From positions 1 to 12,239 of the forward strand of contig CANRQH010000036.1 of the NCBI GenBank assembly GCA_947632745.1: a DNA stretch of 12,239 bases, given 5' to 3'. The position numbers were made by a program, and so were the translations under genes. The notes beneath the pieces were generated by a model. That model did no database searches, was not told the origin of the DNA, and saw nothing but the letters and a program-made list of their open reading frames with translations. Shown piece after piece: positions 6,241-12,239 of the stretch (positions within the stretch are counted from its first letter, which is position 1; the number at the start of each line of letters is the position of its first letter). This stretch comes from an uncultured Clostridia bacterium. Lineage in GTDB: Bacteria; Bacillota; Clostridia; TANB77; CAG-508.

Positions 6241-6711
6241 TCATAATGTATCATCATTTTCTATCCAATCTTTTGTATATTCTATCCTATATTCTGTTTT
6301 AGAATCTCTCATTATAACTTTTTCTATTCCCGCATTTATTATCATTCTTTTACATAGAGTACATGGCTTATTATTTTCTTTGTATTCTCCGTTCCTTTTA
6401 TTTATGCCAACTAAATATAATGTAGCTCCAATCATATCTCCTCTTTTTGCACTTATTATTGCATTTTGCTCACTATGTACAGACCTACAATATTCGTAAC
6501 CTGCTCCACTTAATTCTGTTTTTTGCTTTCTGGTACAATATCCTAAATCTAAACAGTTTTTTCTACCTCTGGGTGCTCCTGTATACCCTGTTGAAATTAT
6601 TTCATCATTTTTTACAATTACACTCCCATAGTTATTACGAAGACAAGTTCCTCTCTCTGTTATAGTTTCTGCAATATCTAAATAATAATTTGTTTTATCA
6701 ACTCTTTCCAT
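6241..6711 (-). CDS. dCMP deaminase family protein (ComEB-like)
   Basis: Deoxycytidylate deaminase converts dCMP to dUMP, the precursor of dTMP, in the cytosol. The 156-residue protein has the zinc-site signature of the family: H79-S-E81-Q-N-A-I for the zinc histidine and the catalytic glutamate, and P-C117-T-L-C120 for the two zinc cysteines. The dCMP-binding segment TGYTGAPRG (41-49) is also typical. The length is normal. The ATG at 6711 has an SD AAGGAG eight bases upstream, within the end of nrdG; the gap between the two genes is five bases, so they are cotranscribed and probably translationally coupled. Together they form a small deoxynucleotide supply unit. ComEB of Bacillus is the nearest well-known member. 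It ends four bases from the shifted popT stop. Confidence 0.9.
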   Translation of the reverse strand: MERVDKTNYYLDIAETITERGTCLRNNYGSVIVKNDEIISTGYTGAPRGRKNCLDLGYCTRKQKTELSGAGYEYCRSVHSEQNAIISAKRGDMIGATLYLVGINKRNGEYKENNKPCTLCKRMIINAGIEKVIMRDSKTEYRIEYTKDWIENDDTL

Positions 6712-6716
6712 GTTTT

Positions 6717-7265
6717 TTACTCCTTAATATATCTATCTTCATCACCAAATTTTAATTGTACTAATTTATTATTTTTTATACTTGTTTTTACATCAATTTT
6801 TCTTTGGTTTGTTGAACCTCTAAATTTTAAGTCTATTAATTTATTTTCTTCTTGGAATTCTCCATCAACTATTACATCTATATTATTTAGAAATTTCGGA
6901 GTAAATTCAAATTTTTTGTACATTTCGCCTAATACATTTTTTTCAAAATCATAACCTGTATAACACCATATGTCTTTATCAGGATATCTTTCTTTAGCCT
7001 TTTTAACTAAACTTACTAATGCCTTTTGATTTTGTGGCTCTAAAGGCTCTCCACCTAAAATTGATAAACCTGCTATATAGCTTTTTCCTAGTTGTTCTAA
7101 TATGTACTCCTCTGTTTCTTCATTATATTCTTTTCCATATTTAAAATCCCATGCTTCTGGGTTATGGCAACCTTTACAATGAAAATGACATCCACTTACA
7201 TAAAGTGATACTCTAACTCCTGTTCCATCTTGTACATCTACTGTTTTTATATCTGCATAGTTCAT
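6717..7265 (-). CDS. nrdG: Anaerobic ribonucleotide reductase activating protein NrdG
   Basis: NrdG is the radical-SAM activase that puts a glycyl radical on the class III ribonucleotide reductase NrdD, allowing deoxynucleotide synthesis without oxygen. The 182-residue protein carries the 4Fe-4S cysteine motif in the NrdG form C26-H-F-H-C30-K-G-C33, followed by HNPEAWDF, and the SAM-binding GGEP (71-74). The length is at the upper end for the family, with a basic C-terminal tail. The ATG at 7265 has a strong SD (AGGAGG, seven bases away). It leads the pair with dCMP deaminase. NrdD is not in the window, which is unusual since the two are often adjacent, so NrdD must be elsewhere. I see no convincing promoter directly upstream other than possible readthrough from ftsH. 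Confidence 0.93.
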   Translation of the reverse strand: MNYADIKTVDVQDGTGVRVSLYVSGCHFHCKGCHNPEAWDFKYGKEYNEETEEYILEQLGKSYIAGLSILGGEPLEPQNQKALVSLVKKAKERYPDKDIWCYTGYDFEKNVLGEMYKKFEFTPKFLNNIDVIVDGEFQEENKLIDLKFRGSTNQRKIDVKTSIKNNKLVQLKFGDEDRYIKE

Positions 7266-7285
7266 TTGAATTCCTCCTGTATATT

Positions 7286-7317
7286 AAAGAGCGGACTTAA
7301 AATCAAGTCTGCTCTTT
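7286..7317 (-). terminator. Hairpin between ftsH and nrdG
   Basis: Thirteen-base arms (7286-7298 and 7305-7317) with a six-base loop form a stem with one mismatch. On the minus strand the stem ends in CTCTTT followed by AATAT, fitting an ftsH terminator or an attenuator just before the nrdG SD. On the plus strand the odd pair becomes a G-U wobble and a T-rich tail follows (ATCTTTTTATTTC), so it may work both ways. Confidence 0.5.
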
Positions 7318-7409
7318 ATCTTTTTATTTCAAATTAGTTTAAATTGCTATTTAAAGTACTTAATTTCTATTGTAATTCTTTATGTCTTTATTTATTTAAT
7401 ATGCAAAAA
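7318..7409. other. Non-coding gap after ftsH
   Basis: This A+T-rich stretch holds no gene I can support. It contains a small inverted repeat TTTAAAT-TGCT-ATTTAAA (7338-7355) and no clear promoter for nrdG. Confidence 0.5.
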
Positions 7410-9218
7410 TTATGAATTAAATACTTCATCAAATTCTTCGCCACTAATTTTTTCTCTTTCTAGCAATATTCCAGCTATTATATGAAGTTTATCTATATTG
7501 TTTGATAAAATTTGTTTTGCTGTGTTATATGCTTTATCTATTATAGCCTTAATTTCCTCATCAATTACAGCTGCTGTTTCTTCTGAATAGTTTTTAGTTT
7601 GTGCTAAATCTCTTCCTAAGAAAACTTCCCCATTTCCTTGGTCAAACATTATTGTTCCTATTCTATCACTCATACCATAAACTGTTACCATGCTTCTTGC
7701 AATTGATGTTGCTCTTTCTATGTCATTGCTTGCACCTGTTGAAATATCATTTAGTATTAATGCCTCTGCAACTCTTCCTCCAAGTAAAGATACTATTTGT
7801 TCTTCCATTGCAGTTTTTGACATAAATGATTTGTCTTCAGTTGGTCTATACATTGTATAACCACCTGCCATACCTCTTGGTACTATTGATATTTCGTGAA
7901 CTGGGTCTTGTGTTGGCAAGAATTTACTTACTACGGCATGACCTGCTTCATGGTATGCTGTTAGCTTCTTTTCATGGTCAGAACGTACTTTGGTTTTCTT
8001 TTCTGGTCCCATTGTAACTTTAACCATTGCATCTTCTATTTCTTGCATTCCAATTTCTTTTTTGTTTCTTCTAGCTGCTAAAAGTGCCGCTTCATTAAGA
8101 ATATTCTCTAAATCTGCTCCTGCAAAACCTGATGTATTTTTTGCAATAATCTTCAAATCAACATCTTCTGCTAAGTTTTTCTTTTTACTATGAACTTCTA
8201 GTATTTGCTCTCTTGCTTTTACATCTGGTGAACCTACTACTATTTGTCTATCAAATCTTCCTGCTCTTAAAAGTGCTTTATCTAATACATCTGGTCTGTT
8301 TGTTGCTGCTAAGACTATTACACCCTCGTTTGCAGCAAAACCATCCATTTCAACAAGTAATTGGTTTAAAGTTTGCTCTCTTTCGTCATGTCCTCCACCT
8401 AATCCTGCTCCTCTTTGACGACCAACTGCATCTATTTCGTCTATGAATATTATACATGGTGCATTTCTTTTTGCTTGTTCGAATAAATCTCTAACTCTTG
8501 ATGCACCAACACCAACAAACATTTCAACAAAGTCTGAACCACTTATTATAAAAAATGGTACTCCTGCTTCTCCTGCTACTGCTTTTGCAAGAAGTGTTTT
8601 ACCAGTTCCTGGTTGACCTACAAGTAGCACTCCTTTAGGAATTCTTGCTCCCATGTCTGTAAATTTTTTAGGGCTTTTTAAAAATTCTACTATTTCTTGA
8701 AGTTCTTCTTTTTCTTCATCTACTCCTGCAACATCATCAAAAGTTACTTTATTTTTTTCTGCTGCATTTATCATTCTTGCTCTACTTTTTCCAAATGTCA
8801 TGGTTTTACTTCCACCTTGACTATTTCCAGGGTTCATCATTAAGAACCAGAATATAAAGAATATTATAAGTAATCCAAATGGTGTTATTAAACTAAGTAT
8901 TGTTATCCAAATTGATTCTGAATCTTTTTCTAATGTAAGATTTCCTGTTTTTATATAGTCTTCTGTGTATGTTATAAAACTATCTAAACTTGGGATGTTT
9001 ACTTGTTTTTGTGTTTTATTTGCATCATTTAATGTAACTGTTCCTGTTTCTCCATCTGCAGATAATTCTACACTTGTTACATTTCCTGCTTCTATATTCT
9101 CTATTAATTCCGAATATGTCATTTTTGAGTTGCTATTTTCCATTATTGAAGAAATAACCACTACTAATATTGTTCCTATTATTAGCCATATAGCTAATGA
9201 TTTTATTCCGTTTTTCAC
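7410..9218 (-). CDS. ftsH: ATP-dependent zinc metalloprotease FtsH
   Basis: FtsH is the membrane-anchored AAA+ protease that removes damaged membrane proteins and certain short-lived regulators. The 602-residue protein has two N-terminal membrane helices (about 8-26 and 106-127) around a short extracytoplasmic domain. Then follow Walker A GQPGTGKT (201-208), the pore loop MFVG (233-236), Walker B IIFIDE (256-261), the second region of homology ending LLRAGRFDR, and the zinc site HEAGH (423-427) with the third ligand Asp499 in SNDIE. The start is a GTG at 9218 with SD AAGGAGG nine bases away; no better start is near. The C-terminal tail is short compared with Bacillus FtsH. It lies downstream of tilS, as is common in Firmicutes, without the hpt gene that often stands between them. 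It has its own promoter (9244-9272). Confidence 0.98.
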   Translation of the reverse strand: MKNGIKSLAIWLIIGTILVVVISSIMENSNSKMTYSELIENIEAGNVTSVELSADGETGTVTLNDANKTQKQVNIPSLDSFITYTEDYIKTGNLTLEKDSESIWITILSLITPFGLLIIFFIFWFLMMNPGNSQGGSKTMTFGKSRARMINAAEKNKVTFDDVAGVDEEKEELQEIVEFLKSPKKFTDMGARIPKGVLLVGQPGTGKTLLAKAVAGEAGVPFFIISGSDFVEMFVGVGASRVRDLFEQAKRNAPCIIFIDEIDAVGRQRGAGLGGGHDEREQTLNQLLVEMDGFAANEGVIVLAATNRPDVLDKALLRAGRFDRQIVVGSPDVKAREQILEVHSKKKNLAEDVDLKIIAKNTSGFAGADLENILNEAALLAARRNKKEIGMQEIEDAMVKVTMGPEKKTKVRSDHEKKLTAYHEAGHAVVSKFLPTQDPVHEISIVPRGMAGGYTMYRPTEDKSFMSKTAMEEQIVSLLGGRVAEALILNDISTGASNDIERATSIARSMVTVYGMSDRIGTIMFDQGNGEVFLGRDLAQTKNYSEETAAVIDEEIKAIIDKAYNTAKQILSNNIDKLHIIAGILLEREKISGEEFDEVFNS

Positions 9219-9243
9219 AATAAAATTCCTCCTTATGTATTGA

Positions 9244-9272
9244 ACTATACCATATTAAAACCAAATTTGCAA
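9244..9272 (-). promoter_or_regulatory. Sigma-A promoter of ftsH
   Basis: TTGCAA (9272-9267), a 17-base spacer and an extended -10 TGG-TATAGT (hexamer 9249-9244) lie about 15 bases upstream of the ftsH SD, so ftsH can be expressed apart from tilS. No CtsR, HrcA (CIRCE) or other heat-shock operator was seen. Confidence 0.72.
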
Positions 9273-9326
9273 TATCTTTATATTATATTTTTATATAAAT
9301 TTTTTATTTTGTGAACTTATAATATA

Positions 9327-10313
9327 TTATTGAATTTTTTCAAAAAATATTTGGTTTTTATTTACTAAAATTTTTATATTTTTATTTGGTGTTAAATATT
9401 TATTTCCTATATTATTTTCACATAATTTTATTATATCGTCAATGTTTATTTTATCTATATTTTGAACATTTCCTATTGTTTTGTTAATTGTATATAATAC
9501 AATTCTCTTTTTTATAACTTTATCATTTTTATTAAATTCTTTTAAATTTAATACTATGTACCCATTTTCTTCTTTTAGCTTTATTTTATTATAAATACTA
9601 ATTGTTTCATTATTTAAATAATCATCTTCTTCTGCTATAACTTCTGACAATCTATCTATTGTTTCAATTATGTTAGAGTTAAATTCTTGCATTATATAAG
9701 GTAACACAATATTTCTAATTTTATTTCTTGTACAGTCATTTATAAAATTTGTTTTATCAATTCTTGGCTCTAAATTATTTTCCTCACAATATTTTTCTAT
9801 ATCTTGCCTTTTTGTTTCTATTAGTGGCCTTATATATTTATTATTTCTTTTTGGTTCTATTCCTCTTAAGCCTGAAACTCCTGAACCTCTTAAAGCATTC
9901 ATAATTATTGTTTCTATTTTATCATTTTTATTATGCGCTATTGCTATTTTATTTGCTTTTTCTTTATTTAAAACTTCTTCAAAAAATTCGTATCTAATAT
10001 TTCTGCCAGCTTCTTCAGTACCCTGTTTTTTATTATTTGCATATTTTTTTACATCTATTCTTTTAACATAGTATTTAATGTTATTTTCTTTACAATAATT
10101 TTCCACATATTTTTCATCATCTGTGGCTTCTTCTCTAATCATATGATTTACATGACATACTATAATTTCAAAATCCAATTTTTCTTTTATTTTTCTTAAA
10201 ATATCAAGCATACAAATGGAATCTGGTCCACCAGAAACTCCACATATTATTTTATCTTTTTTTTCAATTAAATTATATTTTTTTATTGTATTTAAAATTT
10301 GCTCTTCTATCAT
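9327..10313 (-). CDS. tilS: tRNA(Ile)-lysidine synthase TilS, short form
   Basis: TilS attaches lysine to C34 of the tRNA with anticodon CAU, changing it from methionine to isoleucine and letting it read AUA, a frequent codon in this A+T-rich genome. The N-terminal PP-loop ATPase domain (about 1-190) has the SGGPDS loop (27-32), CHVNH (53-57), EEAGRNIRYEFF, AIAHNKNDKIET and the family's RGSGVSGLRGI. A helical middle part (about 195-270) and a short tail follow. At 328 residues it is roughly 100 shorter than the usual bacterial form and seems to lack the C-terminal TilS domain. The downstream sequence shows no continuation in another frame, so this is probably natural. The ATG at 10313 has an SD AAAAGGA ten bases away. 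It lies 58 bases after dnaB. Confidence 0.95.
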   Translation of the reverse strand: MIEEQILNTIKKYNLIEKKDKIICGVSGGPDSICMLDILRKIKEKLDFEIIVCHVNHMIREEATDDEKYVENYCKENNIKYYVKRIDVKKYANNKKQGTEEAGRNIRYEFFEEVLNKEKANKIAIAHNKNDKIETIIMNALRGSGVSGLRGIEPKRNNKYIRPLIETKRQDIEKYCEENNLEPRIDKTNFINDCTRNKIRNIVLPYIMQEFNSNIIETIDRLSEVIAEEDDYLNNETISIYNKIKLKEENGYIVLNLKEFNKNDKVIKKRIVLYTINKTIGNVQNIDKINIDDIIKLCENNIGNKYLTPNKNIKILVNKNQIFFEKIQ

Positions 10314-10371
10314 AAAAATTCATTCCTTTTCTTGCTTTGCTTGCAGTGTACTCAAGGATTACTTTTTTAAA

Positions 10372-11712
10372 CTATTCGTCATATTCTCTTGTTGATAGAT
10401 TTCCGAATTTTGTATAATTTCCCATCCATACAAGTTTTACTGTTCCAATAGAACCTGCTCTATGTTTTGCAAGTATTACTTCTGTTAAATCTTTTTCTTC
10501 ACTTTGTGGGTTATAGTAGTCGTCTCTGTATAAAAACATAACAATATCTGCATCTTGCTCAATTGAGCCAGATTCACGAAGGTCTGATAGCATTGGTCTG
10601 TGGTCTTGCCTTTGTTCAACTGCTCTTGATAATTGCGATAATGCAATTACTGGCACATTTAATTCTTTTGCTAAAATTTTTAAAGACCTACTAATTTCGG
10701 CAATTTCTTGCTCACGGCTTCCATTTTTTTTGTTTCCGCTTCCTTGAATTAATTGAATATAATCTATTACAACTAATCCTATGTTCTTTTCCATTTTTAG
10801 TTTTCTACATTTGGTTCTTATTTCTGTAATAGAAATCCCTGGTGTATCATCTATATAAATTCCTGAATCTGATATTGGTCCAATAACTCCAGCAAGCTTT
10901 GTCCAATCATCTTCATCTAGCTTTCCTGTCATTAATTTATTGCTATCTACCATTGCTTCCATACATAAAATTCTATTTACTAATTGTTCTTTTGACATCT
11001 CTAAATTGAATACTGCAACAGGAACATTTTCTCTAATTGCTGCATGTGCTGTAATATTTAATGCAAATGCTGTTTTTCCCATTGCAGGCCTTGCTGCAAT
11101 TAAAATTAGGTCTGATCCGTGAAGTCCTGCTGTTCTATTGTCTAAATCGATAAAACCTGTTGGAACTCCTGTTATTTTTGACTTTTGGTTATATAGTTCT
11201 TCTAATTTTGCAAAACTATCTATTAAAACATCTTTTATAGGTGTATAGGTTTTTTGATTTTTATTTTGTATTATATTAAATATCTTTTTTTCTGCCCCTG
11301 CCATTATATCTTCTATGTCTTCTGTTGCATCATATCCTAAATCTATAATTTCATTTGCTGTTTTTATAAGATTTCTTAATATGGCTTTTTCTTCGACTAT
11401 TGAAATATATTTTTCTACATTGGCTGTTGTTGGAACTTTATCTGGTAGTGTTGCTAAATATTCAAATCCACCAACTTTTTCAAAACTTCCCATAGAAGTT
11501 AGCTCATCTTTTACTGTTATTAAGTCTATTGGCTCTGACCTATTATATAAATTCATAATTGCTTCAAATATTAATTTGTTATCTTCTCTATAAAAATTGT
11601 CTACAACTAACTTTTCTACAGCTGATTGGACTGCATCTTTATCTGTAAGCATACTTCCTATTACAGCTTGTTCGGCTTCAATATCATGTGGTGGTATTTT
11701 TCCTAGCTCCAT
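10372..11712 (-). CDS. dnaB: Replicative DNA helicase DnaB
   Basis: DnaB (called DnaC in Bacillus) is the hexameric 5'-3' helicase at the replication fork. The 446-residue protein starts with the family's PPHDIEAEQAVIGSML, has the N-terminal DnaG-binding helical domain (about 1-150), a linker, and the RecA-like domain with Walker A AARPAMGKT (206-214), Walker B LVVIDYIQLI (313-322), and the H4 segment ending LSQLSRAVEQR (358-368) followed by LSDLRESGSIEQDAD. The length is normal and there is no intein. The ATG at 11712 is preceded by AAAGGA about twelve bases away. It follows rplI by 89 bases, the standard Firmicute order, with an inverted repeat in the gap. No in-frame CGG occurs; an AGC-GGA and a CAC-GGA show that CGGA itself is tolerated out of frame. 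Confidence 0.98.
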   Translation of the reverse strand: MELGKIPPHDIEAEQAVIGSMLTDKDAVQSAVEKLVVDNFYREDNKLIFEAIMNLYNRSEPIDLITVKDELTSMGSFEKVGGFEYLATLPDKVPTTANVEKYISIVEEKAILRNLIKTANEIIDLGYDATEDIEDIMAGAEKKIFNIIQNKNQKTYTPIKDVLIDSFAKLEELYNQKSKITGVPTGFIDLDNRTAGLHGSDLILIAARPAMGKTAFALNITAHAAIRENVPVAVFNLEMSKEQLVNRILCMEAMVDSNKLMTGKLDEDDWTKLAGVIGPISDSGIYIDDTPGISITEIRTKCRKLKMEKNIGLVVIDYIQLIQGSGNKKNGSREQEIAEISRSLKILAKELNVPVIALSQLSRAVEQRQDHRPMLSDLRESGSIEQDADIVMFLYRDDYYNPQSEEKDLTEVILAKHRAGSIGTVKLVWMGNYTKFGNLSTREYDE

Positions 11713-11748
11713 TTTTTATCCCGTTCCTTTCTTAAGCTAATATAATTA

Positions 11749-11799
11749 ATTGAAAAATAATTAAATTTTGACAAGGTAAAACTGTAATTATTTTTCAAT
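11749..11799. repeat. Long perfect inverted repeat between rplI and dnaB
   Basis: The arms at 11749-11763 and 11785-11799 are perfect 15-base complements (ATTGAAAAATAATTA and its reverse complement) around a 21-base loop. The loop itself can pair again (TTTT-G-AC with GTAAAA, one bulge), giving a long hairpin of about 51 bases. There is no U-tract after it on the minus strand, so it is not a classic terminator. It may be an attenuator or RNA processing site that sets DnaB relative to L9. Confidence 0.6.
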
Positions 11800-11801
11800 G
11801 C

Positions 11802-12239
11802 TTAGTCTCCTAAAACATCTATTTTAACTTTTGCTACTACTCCTTCATACAATTTTATTTGAACAGTTGTAATTCCTAATGTTTTTATTGCATCTTTAAG
11901 TTCAATTTTCTTTTTATCTACTTTTATAGAATATTTTTGTTCTAATTCATCTGCAATTTCTTTACTAGATACTCCTCCAAAAACTTTTCCATTTTCTCCT
12001 GCTTTTACTTTAAATTGTAGTCTTATTTTTGCCATTTTATCTGCAAGTTTTATTGCTTCTTCTTTTTCTACATTTTTCTTATAAGTTTCAGCATCTTTTT
12101 TAGATTTTAAATTTGCAAGATTTCCACTATTTGCTTCTACTGCTAATCCTTTTGCAAATAAATAATTTCTTGCATATCCATCAGATACATTTACTATTTC
12201 GTCTTTTTTTCCTATTGATTTTATATTTTCTTTTAATAT
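11802..12239 (-). CDS. rplI: 50S ribosomal protein L9 (start just outside window)
   Basis: L9 binds 23S rRNA at the base of the L1 stalk and helps keep the reading frame. The frame runs to the window edge: it begins ILKENIKSIGKKDEIVNVSD, so only about three residues (usually MKV) are missing, giving about 148 residues in full. GYARNYLFAKGLAVEA, the family signature, follows, then a lysine-rich connecting helix and the C-terminal domain ending KVKIDVLGD. An internal ATG at 12035 is the middle of the protein and not a start. Because L9 is known to suppress frame slippage, its presence in a genome with apparent +1 shifts is of interest, though the gene is ordinary in sequence. It heads the visible run to dnaB. 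Confidence 0.97.
   Translation of the reverse strand: MLKENIKSIGKKDEIVNVSDGYARNYLFAKGLAVEANSGNLANLKSKKDAETYKKNVEKEEAIKLADKMAKIRLQFKVKAGENGKVFGGVSSKEIADELEQKYSIKVDKKKIELKDAIKTLGITTVQIKLYEGVVAKVKIDVLGD

Noticed and set aside
6231..6265. Possible hairpin at the popT/dCMP deaminase junction
   Set aside because: The arms (GGATA-AAAT and ATTTTCTATCC) need a two-base bulge and a long loop; too weak to call a terminator.
7266..7300. Promoter for nrdG (TTGATT-N17-TATACA)
   Set aside because: Its start point would fall in the SD, leaving no usable leader, and both boxes are weak.

Overview
The window comes from a low-GC, spore-forming, anaerobic Firmicute, most likely a Clostridia member. DNA is strongly A+T rich, arginine is mostly AGA, most genes have AGGAGG-type Shine-Dalgarno (SD) sites, there is a sporulation sigma factor of the sigma-K type and an anaerobic ribonucleotide reductase activase (NrdG), and the rplI-dnaB and tilS-ftsH orders are typical of Firmicutes. 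I see no tRNA, rRNA, CRISPR array or insertion sequence.

Layout. Positions 1-2512 (minus): ruvB (3' end cut by the window edge), a two-subunit Alg13/Alg14-like glycosyltransferase (pssE and pssD), a fragment of a lost second sortase, and a complete sortase. Positions 2575-3122 (plus): tspO, divergent from the sortase with overlapping promoters. Positions 3135-3892 (minus): sigK with a candidate sigma-K-like promoter. Positions 3966-5373 (minus): an unrecognised 448-residue Sel1/TPR-like protein with a strong sigma-A promoter. Positions 5447-6236 (plus): a DUF368/PopT-type undecaprenyl-phosphate translocase. Positions 6241-7265 (minus): dCMP deaminase and nrdG. Positions 7410-12239 (minus): ftsH, tilS, dnaB and rplI (rplI lacks only its first codons).

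Main observation. Three unrelated genes (pssD, sigK, popT) can only be read as full-length, family-typical proteins if the ribosome moves +1 by one base. In all three the break is at the same sequence: an in-frame CGG codon followed by A, where skipping the C gives GGA for a conserved glycine (NNN C GGA). These are the only in-frame CGG codons I can find in any gene of the window. The other fifteen or so CGG triplets on coding strands are all out of frame, and all other genes read through without breaks. This argues against random sequencing error or decay. It suggests that CGG is unassigned or starved in this organism and that CGG-A acts as a +1 recoding signal (or is read as a four-base codon), similar in logic to the yeast Ty1 CUU-AGG-C site. 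The affected genes concern sporulation and the cell envelope, while the housekeeping genes avoid CGG.

Functional links. PssD/PssE build surface polysaccharide on undecaprenyl carriers and PopT returns the carrier across the membrane. Sortase attaches surface proteins. NrdG and dCMP deaminase feed deoxynucleotide supply. DnaB and RuvB serve replication and recombination, L9 translation, TilS isoleucine tRNA maturation, and FtsH membrane proteolysis.
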